Source: Microbacterium paulum (lineage in GTDB: Bacteria > Actinomycetota > Actinomycetes > Actinomycetales > Microbacteriaceae). Taken from it: DNA of 45,508 nt. Made by a program: the position numbers and the translations under genes. The notes under the pieces are model-generated. The model was not told where the DNA came from. It saw nothing but the letters and a program-made list of their open reading frames with translations, and did not search any database. Where the stretch lies: positions 1 through 45,508 of the forward strand of contig NZ_JAAGRY010000020.1 in assembly GCF_015707995.1 (NCBI RefSeq). Reading direction: 5' to 3'. Every line of letters starts with the position of its first letter. Position 1 is the stretch's first letter. Below, piece after piece: positions 16,252 to 24,414 of this stretch.

Positions 16252-17577
16252 CTAGTTGTTGGCGGGCCAGGAAGCGTCGATCGCCTTGAAGGCGTCTTCC
16301 ATGGTCGTCTGTCCGGCGAACCAGCTGGTCAGCTGCGTCCACTCCGTACCGGCGCCGACTTCACCCGGCATCTGGTCGGAGGCGTCGAAGCCGAACACGG
16401 TCGCGTTCTTCAGCAGCTCCTGCGAGTTCTTCTGGAACTCGGTCGTGTACGAGCTCGCGTCGAACGTGTTGTGCGGCGAGAGGAAGATCGACTGGCTGGC
16501 GTAGCCGTTGGTGCCGAAGTCCTTGCTCGTGATGTACTCGACGACCTTCTTCGTGGCATCCGTCTTCGAGAACGCGCCGACCAGGTCGCCGCCGCCGAGC
16601 ATGGCGTTGTCGGTGCCGGCGGGCGAGGGGAGCTGGAAGAAGTTCACGTTCGACAGGTCACCCTTGGCCACCTCGGCCTTGATGTTGTCGGGGAAGAAGT
16701 CGGCGATGAACGAGCCCTGGCGCATCATGAAGCACTGGCCGTTGGCCTTACCGTCGACGAACAGCTGGTTGCCGGCCGTCTGGAACGACGTGGTCGCCGC
16801 GGCGGGGCCGCCGCCGTTGACCTGACCCTCGGCGAGCAGCTCGGTGGCCACCTTGTCGCCGGCCTTCTTGACCAGGTCGCTGTCGAACTTCACGTCACCG
16901 GTGATCCACTTGTTGTACTCGTCGAGGCCGCCGTAACGCAGCACGTACTCTTCGAGCCAGTCGGTCGCCGGCCAGCCCGTCGCGGCACCCGATTCGAGGC
17001 CGACGCACCACGGCGAACCGAGGCCTTCGTCGACGACCTTCTTCTCGAGCGCCGTCATCTCGGCGTCGGTGGTCGGCACGGTGAGTCCGGCCTTCGCGAA
17101 CGCGGCCGGGTTGTACCAGACGAGCGACTTGACGTTGATCGAGTAGGGCAGACCGTACGTCTTGCCGTCGATCTGCGCGATCGTGCCGAGGCCGTTGGCC
17201 TCGTCGGAGGTGATGCCGGCCACGTCGATGCCGAGGTCTTCGAGCGGGTACAGCTGGTTGACCTGGCTCTTCAGCACGCCCGGCTGCGGGTAGATCGCGA
17301 TGTCGGGCGGGTTGCCGGCGGTGGCCCGGGCGACGACCGCGGTCTGGAAGTCGGTGTTCCCGTCGTAGGTGACCTTGATGCCGCTCGTCTTCGACCACTC
17401 GTCGAGGTCGGCCTGGAACGCCTTGGCCTGCGCGTCAGTGAACGCGCCCATGATGGTGACGGTCTGGTCGCCGCCGCTGCTGTCTGTGCTCGAGCCGCCC
17501 GAGGCGCCCGAACATCCTGCCAACGCGATCGCGCCCACGGCGATCACGCTCAGGCCGATAAACCTGTGTCGAAGCAT
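16252..17577 (-). CDS. ABC sugar-binding lipoprotein
   Basis: 441 aa from the ATG at 17577, preceded by GGAAGTGAAG. Residues 1-22 are a lipoprotein signal (basic start, hydrophobic core, lipobox LAGC with Cys22), then a Ser/Gly linker. The rest is a typical CUT1 extracellular solute-binding protein (DQTVTIMGAF, the DEWSKTSGIKVTYDGN beta-alpha repeat, and AYGxP-like KTYGLPYSINVKSLVWYNP). It should sit on the outer face of the membrane and deliver oligosaccharide to the two permeases. First gene of the leftward operon, under LacI-type operators. Given its GH32 and GH36 neighbours, raffinose-family sugars or sucrose are the likely ligands. Confidence 0.94.
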   Translation of the reverse strand: MLRHRFIGLSVIAVGAIALAGCSGASGGSSTDSSGGDQTVTIMGAFTDAQAKAFQADLDEWSKTSGIKVTYDGNTDFQTAVVARATAGNPPDIAIYPQPGVLKSQVNQLYPLEDLGIDVAGITSDEANGLGTIAQIDGKTYGLPYSINVKSLVWYNPAAFAKAGLTVPTTDAEMTALEKKVVDEGLGSPWCVGLESGAATGWPATDWLEEYVLRYGGLDEYNKWITGDVKFDSDLVKKAGDKVATELLAEGQVNGGGPAAATTSFQTAGNQLFVDGKANGQCFMMRQGSFIADFFPDNIKAEVAKGDLSNVNFFQLPSPAGTDNAMLGGGDLVGAFSKTDATKKVVEYITSKDFGTNGYASQSIFLSPHNTFDASSYTTEFQKNSQELLKNATVFGFDASDQMPGEVGAGTEWTQLTSWFAGQTTMEDAFKAIDASWPANN

Positions 17578-17611
17578 CTTCACTTCCGTTCTCTCGTGGG
17601 AGTCGATCTCC

Positions 17612-17623
17612 CAAAACGTTTTG
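17612..17623. promoter_or_regulatory. LacI-family operator CAAAACGTTTTG (binding-protein promoter)
   Basis: Perfect 12-bp palindrome with central CG, the style of LacI/GalR operators. It lies just downstream of the leftward -10 box (17637-17632). The same 12-mer occurs at 18870-18881. Confidence 0.8.
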
Positions 17624-17631
17624 CAAGCCCG

Positions 17632-17660
17632 ACCGTACTCTGCCGGTGCGACATGCGCAA
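17632..17660 (-). promoter_or_regulatory. promoter of sugar uptake operon (TTGCGC-17-TACGGT)
   Basis: Read leftward, -35 TTGCGC (17660-17655), a 17-bp spacer and -10 TACGGT (17637-17632). A perfect operator follows the start region and an imperfect one overlaps the -35. Confidence 0.6.
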
Positions 17661-17669
17661 AAGGTTTTG
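17658..17669. promoter_or_regulatory. imperfect second operator CAAAAGGTTTTG
   Basis: Differs from the perfect operator by one base at the centre. It overlaps the -35 box and lies 46 bp from the first copy, so one repressor tetramer or two dimers could bracket the promoter. Confidence 0.6.
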
Positions 17670-17681
17670 GGTAACGAAATG

Positions 17682-17695
17682 GTAACGAACGTTAC
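17682..17695. promoter_or_regulatory. inverted repeat GTAACG-AA-CGTTAC
   Basis: Perfect 6-bp arms separated by AA, 22 bp upstream (leftward sense) of the -35 box. Another GTAACG occurs at 17671. This could be a site for an activator or a second regulator. Confidence 0.4.
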
Positions 17696-17749
17696 GGGTG
17701 GCCGGACGCGCGATTTCTCACGGGCGCCAGCACTCGGCGCCCGCAGCGC

Positions 17750-18805
17750 TCAGCGCGGAGGAGCCACCGATTCGCGCTCGACGAGCGTGCCCCGCAGCAG
17801 CCGGTGCGGGTGCGGCACCTCGTCGCCGTCGAGCATCGCGAGCACCGTCTCGACGCCCCAGCGGCCCATCTCGTAGTGCGGCAGGGCGACCGTCGTGAGC
17901 CCGGGCAGGAGCGATGCGGCCACCGGCTCGAAGTCGTCGACGCCGACGACCGAGAGCTCCTCGGGCACACGGATGCCTCCGCGCACCGCGACCTGGTACA
18001 CCCCCATCGCCATGGGGTCGTTGAAGGCGAACACGCCGGTCGCCGCGGCAGCCGGCCCCTGGGTCATCTCGGCGAACGCGGCGCGCCCGGCGCGGGCATC
18101 GGCGGGCTCGGGCACCGTCACGATGCGCGGAACCTGACCGGCGGCCTGCATCGCCGCGGAGTACCCGGCGATGCGTCCGTCGCGCGCGCTGCCCGGCTCG
18201 GAGATCGTCAGGTGCGCGATCTCGGTGTGGCCGGCGCGCAGCAGCGTCTCGGTCGCGAGGCGCCCGATCTGCACCTCGTCGGGCACGGCCGAGGGCATGT
18301 TCCCCTCGGGGTCGGAGGTGTCGAGCAGCGCCGTCGGCACGCGCCCGAGTTGGGGCGGAAGGCTCGTCGCCTCTTGGTGGAACATGCGCGCATAGACGAT
18401 GCCGTCGACCTGCGCCGACATGAGCGCCGTGAGCTGATCGAGCTCGATCGCGGCATCGCGGTTCGAGTTCACCACCACCAGCAACTGGTCGCGCTCGGCC
18501 GCCGCGTCTTGGCCGCCGAGCACCACGCGCGTCGCGAACGGCGTCGTGGCGATGTCGTCGGAGACGAACCCCAAGATGTTCGAGCGGCGCGTGCGCAGGC
18601 TGCTCGCGAGCCGGTTGGGCGCGTAGCCCAGGTCTTCGGCGACCTGCAGAATGCGCGCGCGCGTCTTCTGCGCGACCTGGCCGCGCCCGCTGAACGCGTG
18701 CGAGACCGTGGTGATCGAGACGCCCGCGGCGCGCGCGACGTCTTCGATGCCGACCGCGCGGTCGTTGCGTCGAGACGGCATGGCACCCCATTCTTCTTCG
18801 GCCAC
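17750..18805 (-). CDS. LacI-family transcriptional repressor
   Basis: 351 aa. The N-terminal DNA-binding domain is IEDVARAAGVSITTVSHAFS with the hinge helix region PNRLASSLRTRRS, followed by a periplasmic-binding-protein-like sensor domain (ILGFVSDDIAT, VDGIVYARM, VFAFNDPMAMGVYQ, LSVVGVDDFEPVA). The GTG at 18805 fits a leaderless start (TAGCCT 5 nt upstream); ATG 18781 would remove 8 residues. It is encoded between the binding-protein operon and the divergent alpha-galactosidase gene, both of which carry CAAAACGTTTTG. It most likely represses both and is released by a galactoside or a derived sugar. The inducer cannot be told from sequence. Confidence 0.94.
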   Translation of the reverse strand: MAEEEWGAMPSRRNDRAVGIEDVARAAGVSITTVSHAFSGRGQVAQKTRARILQVAEDLGYAPNRLASSLRTRRSNILGFVSDDIATTPFATRVVLGGQDAAAERDQLLVVVNSNRDAAIELDQLTALMSAQVDGIVYARMFHQEATSLPPQLGRVPTALLDTSDPEGNMPSAVPDEVQIGRLATETLLRAGHTEIAHLTISEPGSARDGRIAGYSAAMQAAGQVPRIVTVPEPADARAGRAAFAEMTQGPAAAATGVFAFNDPMAMGVYQVAVRGGIRVPEELSVVGVDDFEPVAASLLPGLTTVALPHYEMGRWGVETVLAMLDGDEVPHPHRLLRGTLVERESVAPPR

Positions 18806-18810
18806 ACCTC

Positions 18811-18816
18811 AGGCTA
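18811..18816 (-). promoter_or_regulatory. -10 box TAGCCT of the lacI-type gene
   Basis: Leftward TAGCCT, 5 nt before the GTG at 18805: a leaderless arrangement. Confidence 0.4.
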
Positions 18817-18869
18817 GTGGGGCGCGGCGTGCGGGCGGCGACGCGGCATCCATCAGCCATTCCGCGAAC

Positions 18870-18881
18870 CAAAACGTTTTG
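18870..18881. promoter_or_regulatory. LacI-family operator at alpha-galactosidase promoter
   Basis: Perfect CAAAACGTTTTG, ending 1 bp before a TATGCT -10 box (18883-18888). A repressor bound here would cover the spacer between -35 and -10. Confidence 0.8.
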
Positions 18882-18918
18882 TTATGCTCGCATGGATCTT
18901 TCAGGAAAGGAAGGCGCC

Positions 18919-21027
18919 GTGGCCTGCATCCATCTCCGAGACGGCGGAACGAGCGTCGTCGTCGACATCGCGGGAGACCGCCCGGTGATCGTGCACTGGG
19001 GCGCCGACCTCGGCGACGCGGGCGCCGACGAGCTGAACGGACTGGCCCTCGCCTCACGCCCACAACGGGTGTCGGGCGGCCTCGACGAGACCGCCCGCCG
19101 GTCGCTCCTGGCCACGCCCGCCGAGGGCTGGCTCGCGACCCCGGCGATCGAAGGCCACCGCGACGGGCGGCACACGAGCCTGCTGCTGACGCTGCAGAAC
19201 GTCACCGCGGATGCCACGACCGCCGCGCTCTCGTACGCCGACGCCGAGGCCGGGCTGGGGGTCGTCGTCGAGCTCGAGGTGGGCGTGGGCGGGCTCCTCC
19301 GCCAGCGGATGACCGTGCGCAACGACCACGCCGACGTCTTCACGCTGCAGTCGGCCCTGCTCGCCTTCCCCGTTCCGTGGGAGGCGACCGAGCTGCTCGA
19401 TTCGACCGGGCACCACCTGCGCGAGCGCGCGCCGCAGCGCCATGCCTTCACGAGCGGGTCGCACGTGCGCGAGAGCCGGCGCGGGCGCCCCGGCGCCGAC
19501 GCGACGCTGCTGCTGGCTGCCGGATCTGCCGGATTCGGCTTCGAGTCGGGCACGGTGCACGGCGTGCACGTCGCGTGGAGCGGCAACCATCGCGTCATCG
19601 CCGAGCGTGCGGTCACGGGCGAAGCGCACTTGCTCGCGGGCGAGCTGCTGCTCGCCGGCGAAGGGCGCCTGGCGCCCGGCGGCGACTACGTCTCACCCTG
19701 GGTGTACGGCTCGTGGGGCGACGGACTCGACGCGCTCGCACACCGCTTTCACACGCAGTGGCGCGCACGACCCGAGCACCCGTCCCGGCCGCGCCCGATC
19801 ACGCTCAACACGTGGGAGGCGGTCTACTTCGACCACGACCTGCCGACGCTGCTGACCCTCGCCGACCGGGCCGCCGAGGTGGGTGTCGAGCGCTTCGTGC
19901 TCGACGACGGCTGGTTCCTCGGGCGCCGCGACGACACCGCCGGCCTCGGCGACTGGTTCGTCGACCCCGACGTGTGGCCGGACGGCCTGCACCCGCTCGC
20001 CGACCACGTGCGCGCCCGCGGCATGGAGTTCGGCCTGTGGGTCGAACCCGAGATGGTCAACCCCGACAGCGAGCTGGCCCGCAGGCATCCGGACTGGATC
20101 CTGCGCGGCCGCGCGACGCTGCCGCCCTCGGCGCGCACGCAGCAGGTGCTCGACCTCGCCCACCCCGACGCCTACGCGTACATCAAGGAGCGGCTCTTCA
20201 CGCTCCTCGCCGAGTACCCGATCGCGTACCTCAAGTGGGACCACAACCGCGACCTCGTCGACGCGGGCGACGGCCTCGGCGGCCGCGCGCTCGTGCGCGA
20301 GAACACCCTCGCGCTCTACCGCCTGCTCGGTGAGCTCAAAGCCGCGCATCCGGGGCTCGAGATCGAGTCGTGCGCGTCGGGCGGCGCGCGCGTCGACCTC
20401 GGCATCCTCTCGCTCACCGACCGCATCTGGACGAGCGACTGCCTCGACCCGACCGAACGGCTCGGCAACCAGCGCTACACGGGGCTCGTCGTGCCGCCCG
20501 AGATGATGGGCATGCACCTCACTTCGCCCCACGTGCACTCGACGCACCGCACCGTCGACCTCGACTTCGCGGCCTCCGTCGCCCTGTTCGGGCACTTCGG
20601 CATCGAGTGGGATCTCACGTCCGCCGACGCGGCGACCCTCGCCCGGGTCTCTGCCGCCGTCTCGTTCGCGAAGTCTGTGCGCGAGCTCGTCGCCTCGGGC
20701 CGCACGGTCAACGCCGACGGCACCGAACCGGGCATCGACGTGCGCGGCATGGTCGCCGCCGACGGGGCCCGCGGCGTCTACACGATCGCGCAGACCGCCT
20801 CGACCGCCGCCCTGCCGCCGGGTCGTGTGCGCCTGCCCGGGCTCGACCCCGACCGCACCTACCGGGTGCGCATCGTGGGCGGCGCGCCCGAGCTGCCCGG
20901 CCAGTCGCCGCTCGAATGGGCCGAGCACGGCATCACCCTCACCGGGCGCATGGCGGGCACGGCGGGCCTGCGCCCACCCGTGCAGTACCCCGAGCGCGCC
21001 GTCGTCGTCACCGCCGACGCGGTCTAG
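18919..21027 (+). CDS. GH36 alpha-galactosidase
   Basis: 702 aa from GTG 18919, which has GGAAGG 5 nt upstream; an ATG at 18892 lies too close to the -10 box. The N-terminal beta-supersandwich spans about 1-290. The barrel follows with FVLDDGWF (327-333), GLWVEPEMVNP (372-382), nucleophile in YLKWDHNRD (Asp441), ESCASGGARVD (483-493) and acid/base in WTSDCLDP (Asp507). The size is right for bacterial GH36. It has no signal peptide and should remove galactose from imported raffinose, stachyose or melibiose in the cytoplasm. Divergent from the lacI-type gene and controlled by its operator. Confidence 0.95.
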   Translation: MACIHLRDGGTSVVVDIAGDRPVIVHWGADLGDAGADELNGLALASRPQRVSGGLDETARRSLLATPAEGWLATPAIEGHRDGRHTSLLLTLQNVTADATTAALSYADAEAGLGVVVELEVGVGGLLRQRMTVRNDHADVFTLQSALLAFPVPWEATELLDSTGHHLRERAPQRHAFTSGSHVRESRRGRPGADATLLLAAGSAGFGFESGTVHGVHVAWSGNHRVIAERAVTGEAHLLAGELLLAGEGRLAPGGDYVSPWVYGSWGDGLDALAHRFHTQWRARPEHPSRPRPITLNTWEAVYFDHDLPTLLTLADRAAEVGVERFVLDDGWFLGRRDDTAGLGDWFVDPDVWPDGLHPLADHVRARGMEFGLWVEPEMVNPDSELARRHPDWILRGRATLPPSARTQQVLDLAHPDAYAYIKERLFTLLAEYPIAYLKWDHNRDLVDAGDGLGGRALVRENTLALYRLLGELKAAHPGLEIESCASGGARVDLGILSLTDRIWTSDCLDPTERLGNQRYTGLVVPPEMMGMHLTSPHVHSTHRTVDLDFAASVALFGHFGIEWDLTSADAATLARVSAAVSFAKSVRELVASGRTVNADGTEPGIDVRGMVAADGARGVYTIAQTASTAALPPGRVRLPGLDPDRTYRVRIVGGAPELPGQSPLEWAEHGITLTGRMAGTAGLRPPVQYPERAVVVTADAV

Positions 21028-21050
21028 ACGAGCTGCCCGGCACTCGAACC

Positions 21051-21938
21051 TCACGCCACGGGCTCGACCGCCCCCGCCGCGGCACGGCCCGCGCCGCGGA
21101 TGGCGCCGACGGATGCCACGATCACGAGCGCGATCCCCGCCACCTCGAGCCACGAGAGGTGCTGCCCGAGCAGCACGAACCCCGCCAGCGCGGCGATCGC
21201 CGGCGCGAGGCTCATCAGCACCGCGAACGCCGACGCCGCCAGGCGCCGCAGCGCGATGAGCTCGAACGCGTACGGCAGCGTCGACGACAGCAGCGCGACG
21301 GCGGCACCGAGCGCGAGAACGTCGGGGCGGAGCAGGGCGGCCCCGGCATCCACCACACCGAACGGCACCGCCACCAGCGCACCGATCACCATCGCCCATG
21401 CGAGACCGTCGAGCTTCGCGAACGCCGCACCCACCCGCGCCGACGACAGGACGTACAGCGCCCACATGGCCGCGGCGCCGAGGGCGAACGCCACTCCGAG
21501 GCCGTCGAGCCGGTCCCATCCGCCACCGGCGAGCGCCACGACGCCGGCGAGCGCGAGCCCCGCCCACACGAACGCGCGGGCGCGCCCGGCCGCGATGATC
21601 GACAGGGTAAGAGGTCCGAGTACCTCGATCGTGACGGTGACGCCCAGCGGCAGCCGCTCGAGCGCGAGGTAGAACAGGCCGTTCATCGTCGCGAGCACCA
21701 CCCCGAACACCGCGACCGCCGCCCAGTCGCGCCGCGAGTGACCGCGCACTCCGGGCCGGGTGACGGCGAGCAGGATCACCGCCGAGAACCCGAGCCGCAG
21801 CAGCACCATGCCCAGCGGACCCGCCTGGGCGAACAGCAGCACCGCGATCGACGCGCCGACCTCTTGGCAGACGAGCCCCGCCACGACGAGCGCGACCGCG
21901 GGCAGCGGCGACGCGCCCGCACGCCCGGCGGGCGTCAC
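21051..21938 (-). CDS. EamA/RhtA-type amino acid or metabolite exporter
   Basis: 295 aa from a GTG at 21938 that overlaps the stop of the upstream lipoprotein gene (GTGA). About ten hydrophobic helices in two repeated EamA halves. Segments such as GPLGMVLLRLGFSAVILL, LPLGVTVTIEVLGPL and SSTLPYAFELIALRRL resemble RhtA threonine/homoserine exporters. It should sit in the cytoplasmic membrane. Convergent with the GH36 gene, 23 bp apart. Substrate unknown. Confidence 0.88.
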   Translation of the reverse strand: MTPAGRAGASPLPAVALVVAGLVCQEVGASIAVLLFAQAGPLGMVLLRLGFSAVILLAVTRPGVRGHSRRDWAAVAVFGVVLATMNGLFYLALERLPLGVTVTIEVLGPLTLSIIAAGRARAFVWAGLALAGVVALAGGGWDRLDGLGVAFALGAAAMWALYVLSSARVGAAFAKLDGLAWAMVIGALVAVPFGVVDAGAALLRPDVLALGAAVALLSSTLPYAFELIALRRLAASAFAVLMSLAPAIAALAGFVLLGQHLSWLEVAGIALVIVASVGAIRGAGRAAAGAVEPVA

Positions 21939-23212
21939 GGCACGGGGCAGACGGCGGATGCCGTGACCTGTGCGCCCATCTCGTCGGCGGTCCACGGCAG
22001 CCCCGCTTCGGGAGCGGTCTGGCCGGACGCCGCCGGAAGCTTCGAGGCGATCGCGGCCAGCTGCCACGCGAGGCTGCGCACGAGCACGTTCGATGCGCGC
22101 GAGTCGTTCAGCACCACCACGACGGTCATGCCCGTGTTGCGATCGGCGAACGCGGCCGTGAGGTACCCGGGGATCGAGCCGTACTGCCCGATCAGGGTGC
22201 CCGCCTGGTACACGCCGCCCTTGGCGGTGAACCACGACGGCGCGTCGCCGGCGGCCGGCAGCGGGTTCTCGAACCGCGCGTCGGTGTCATAGGGACGCGC
22301 ACCGGTCGCCAGCGACTGCATGTATCGGCCGAGATCGGAGAGGTCCGACACCACGCCCGCCGCCGTGTACCCGGCGCTCGGCGACAGGTCGGTGACGTCG
22401 ACCGGCGCGGTGCAGGCCGCGCTGCCGTCTTCGGCGTTCGGCGTCCACAGTCCCGCCAGCTCGACGCCGGCCGAGTCGGCGCTCGCGGTCGGATCGGGGA
22501 GCGCCGTGGCATCCATCTCGGTGGGCGTGAACACGAACTCGTCGAGCAAATCTGCGGCGGTGCGGTGTGTCGCGTGCTCGAGGGCGAGTCCGAGCAGCAC
22601 GTAGCCCGTGTCGGAGTCGGCGAACGTCGTGCCCGGCTGTGCGTCGCCGGTCGTGCCGGTGCCGTACGCGACGAGTTCGCGCGGGCTCCACCTGCGGGTC
22701 GGGTTGGCCATGAAGCGCCCGTCGAGCCGCGACGCATACGAGGCGAATCCGCTCGTCGAATCGCACAGCTCGCCGAGGGTGATCGCCTCGTAGCCGGGCA
22801 GCCCCGGAACGTATTCGGTGACGCTGTCGGTCAGCGCGACAGTTCCCTGCTTGACGAGGCCGTAGAGCACGTCGCAGGTCATCGCCCGCGTGATCGTGCC
22901 CGCTTTGAACGTGGTGTCGGTGCTCGTGGCCTTGCCCTCGGGCTCGATCGACCCGACACCCTTCAGCCACGTTCCCGCCCACGGCGCCCACACGCCGACG
23001 ATCGCGCCCGATGCGCCCGACGCGGCCACCGCTCGATCGACCGCGCTCTGCAACTGGCTCTGCGCCTCGTCGGAGAAGGCGGCGTCGACCTGGGTGGGCA
23101 GCGTCAGTCCGCTGGATGCCTCGGGAGCGCATGCCGCCAGCGACATGGCCACGATCGCCGCGCACGCCGCAGCGGTCCAGCGCCGCATGCGCATCGTAGC
23201 CGACATCTCCAC
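21935..23212 (-). CDS. degenerate beta-lactamase/DD-peptidase-fold lipoprotein
   Basis: 425 aa. A signal sequence ends in a lipobox (MSLAAC). The fold is the serine beta-lactamase/class C family: FKAGTITRAMTCDVLYGLV, ITLGELCDSTSGF, PGTTFADSDTGYVLLG and GQYGSIPGY align with the three catalytic blocks. However the SxxK motif reads TITR, YxN reads DSD, and HxG reads QYG. Ser, Lys, Tyr and His expected for acyl-enzyme chemistry are therefore missing. It is probably a pseudoenzyme that binds peptidoglycan or a partner on the outer membrane face of the cell. The downstream EamA gene overlaps its stop. The fold call is firm, loss of activity is inferred. Confidence 0.87.
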   Translation of the reverse strand: MEMSATMRMRRWTAAACAAIVAMSLAACAPEASSGLTLPTQVDAAFSDEAQSQLQSAVDRAVAASGASGAIVGVWAPWAGTWLKGVGSIEPEGKATSTDTTFKAGTITRAMTCDVLYGLVKQGTVALTDSVTEYVPGLPGYEAITLGELCDSTSGFASYASRLDGRFMANPTRRWSPRELVAYGTGTTGDAQPGTTFADSDTGYVLLGLALEHATHRTAADLLDEFVFTPTEMDATALPDPTASADSAGVELAGLWTPNAEDGSAACTAPVDVTDLSPSAGYTAAGVVSDLSDLGRYMQSLATGARPYDTDARFENPLPAAGDAPSWFTAKGGVYQAGTLIGQYGSIPGYLTAAFADRNTGMTVVVVLNDSRASNVLVRSLAWQLAAIASKLPAASGQTAPEAGLPWTADEMGAQVTASAVCPVP

Positions 23213-23300
23213 CCCCGATAGTCCGTACCAGCGTAGATCATGCCCGCCCCGGCATCGTGCACGCCCGTCCGCAGCGGCACGGCCGGGGCGGCCGCGTGCC

Positions 23301-23306
23301 TAGGCT
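23301..23306 (+). promoter_or_regulatory. -10 box TAGGCT of DUF2470 gene
   Basis: TAGGCT ends 6 nt before ATG 23313: leaderless arrangement, identical in layout (TAGGCT-GGACGG-start) to the CopD-CtaG gene. Confidence 0.5.
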
Positions 23307-23312
23307 GGACGG

Positions 23313-23624
23313 ATGCCTCACACTTTCGACGATGCCGCCCTCGCGGGCGTGCTCGGCCACATGAACGACGACCACACCGACGACAACCTGCTCATCGCGC
23401 GCGCGTTCTCGCCGCTCCCCGACGTCATCTCGTCGACGATGACGACGTTCGACGGCGCCGCCGGTCAGTGGCACGTGATCACGGCCGACGGCGCCGAAGA
23501 CGTGATCCGCGTGCCGTGGCCCGGCGGCGAGATCACCGAACGCCGCGAGGTGCGCCGCGAGATCGTCGCCCTCTACGACGCGGCGTGCGCGCGCCTCGGC
23601 GTCGAGCCGCGCCCGCACGACTGA
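23313..23624 (+). CDS. DUF2470 protein, heme-utilisation linked
   Basis: 103 aa. The hallmark is the His/Asp-rich helix GHMNDDHTDDNLLIARAF followed by the beta strand TMTTFDGAAGQWHVIT and a C-terminal helix RREVRREIVALYDAAC. DUF2470 units occur alone or fused to HugZ-type heme-degrading enzymes. A heme oxygenase gene follows 76 bp downstream on the same strand, which supports a role in heme or iron handling. Its promoter seems separate and leaderless. Confidence 0.9.
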   Translation: MPHTFDDAALAGVLGHMNDDHTDDNLLIARAFSPLPDVISSTMTTFDGAAGQWHVITADGAEDVIRVPWPGGEITERREVRREIVALYDAACARLGVEPRPHD

Positions 23625-23660
23625 GCCGCATTCGACGCACAGTGACATCTTCGGAAACCT

Positions 23661-23679
23661 TCAGGTTAGTTGAGCCTTA
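23661..23679. promoter_or_regulatory. DtxR/IdeR-type iron box upstream of heme oxygenase
   Basis: The 19 bases starting TCAGGTTAG match about 14 of 19 positions of the DtxR consensus (TWAGGTTAGSCTAACCTWA), with the left half nearly perfect. It lies just upstream of the -10 box, so iron-loaded DtxR would block transcription. Confidence 0.65.
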
Positions 23680-23687
23680 GTTTCAGC

Positions 23688-23693
23688 TATGCT
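23688..23693 (+). promoter_or_regulatory. -10 box TATGCT of heme oxygenase gene
   Basis: TATGCT followed by 7 nt and ATG 23701; no ribosome site is present, consistent with a leaderless mRNA. Confidence 0.55.
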
Positions 23694-23700
23694 GACGGTC

Positions 23701-24378
23701 ATGGCCGACCTCGTCTCGTTCTCGACCGCCCTGCGCGAGCGCTCGCGCACCGCCCACTCCGGCAGCGAAGGCGCCGGCTTCATGAGCGACCTCATGCGCG
23801 GAAAGGGCACGCGCGACGACTACGTCGCCCTCGTCGCACAGCACTGGTTCATCTACGAGGCGCTCGAGGCCGCGGCATCCACCTTCGCCGCCGACCCCGT
23901 GGCGGCCCCGTTCATCAGCGAGAAGCTCACGCGCCTGCCCGCCCTCGAGGCCGACCTCGCCTACCTGATCGGCGACGACTGGCGCGAGCGCATCACCCCC
24001 GTGCCGACGACCGAGCGCTACGTCGCGCGCATCCGCGAGGTGCAGAACGACGCCTGGGCGGGCGGCTTCGTCGCGCACCACTACACGCGCTACCTCGGCG
24101 ACCTCTCGGGCGGTCAGTTCATCGGCAAGCTCATGGCGCGCCAGTTCGAGCTCGGCTCGAACGGCATCGGGTTCTACGTGTTCGACGAGATCGCCGATCC
24201 CGCCGCGTTCAAGGACGTCTATCGCGAGCAGCTCGACGCCGCGCCGTGGGATGCCACGGAGGCTGAGCGCGTCATCGACGAGGTGCTGCTGGCGTACCAG
24301 CTGAACACCGACCTGTTCGTCGACCTCGCCGCGGCGAAGGCTGCGGCATCCGCCGCCGACACCGCCACCGTCGCCTGA
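23701..24378 (+). CDS. hmuO: biliverdin-producing heme oxygenase
   Basis: 225 aa. Start ATG 23701 fits the -10 box; an ATG 12 bases upstream is less likely. The family pattern is clear: a proximal His in RSRTAHSGSE (about His18), FMSDLMRGKGTRDDYVALVAQHWFIYEALE, and the distal helix signature YLGDLSGGQFIGKLMARQF. It opens heme to biliverdin, CO and iron in the cytoplasm, so the cell can use host or environmental heme as iron source. The putative DtxR box implies induction under low iron. An Ala-rich tail (AAAKAAASAADTATVA) follows the catalytic fold. Confidence 0.95.
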   Translation: MADLVSFSTALRERSRTAHSGSEGAGFMSDLMRGKGTRDDYVALVAQHWFIYEALEAAASTFAADPVAAPFISEKLTRLPALEADLAYLIGDDWRERITPVPTTERYVARIREVQNDAWAGGFVAHHYTRYLGDLSGGQFIGKLMARQFELGSNGIGFYVFDEIADPAAFKDVYREQLDAAPWDATEAERVIDEVLLAYQLNTDLFVDLAAAKAAASAADTATVA

Positions 24379-24414
24379 CCCGCCACCATCGCCTGACCCG
24401 CTCCGCGCCCGGCG

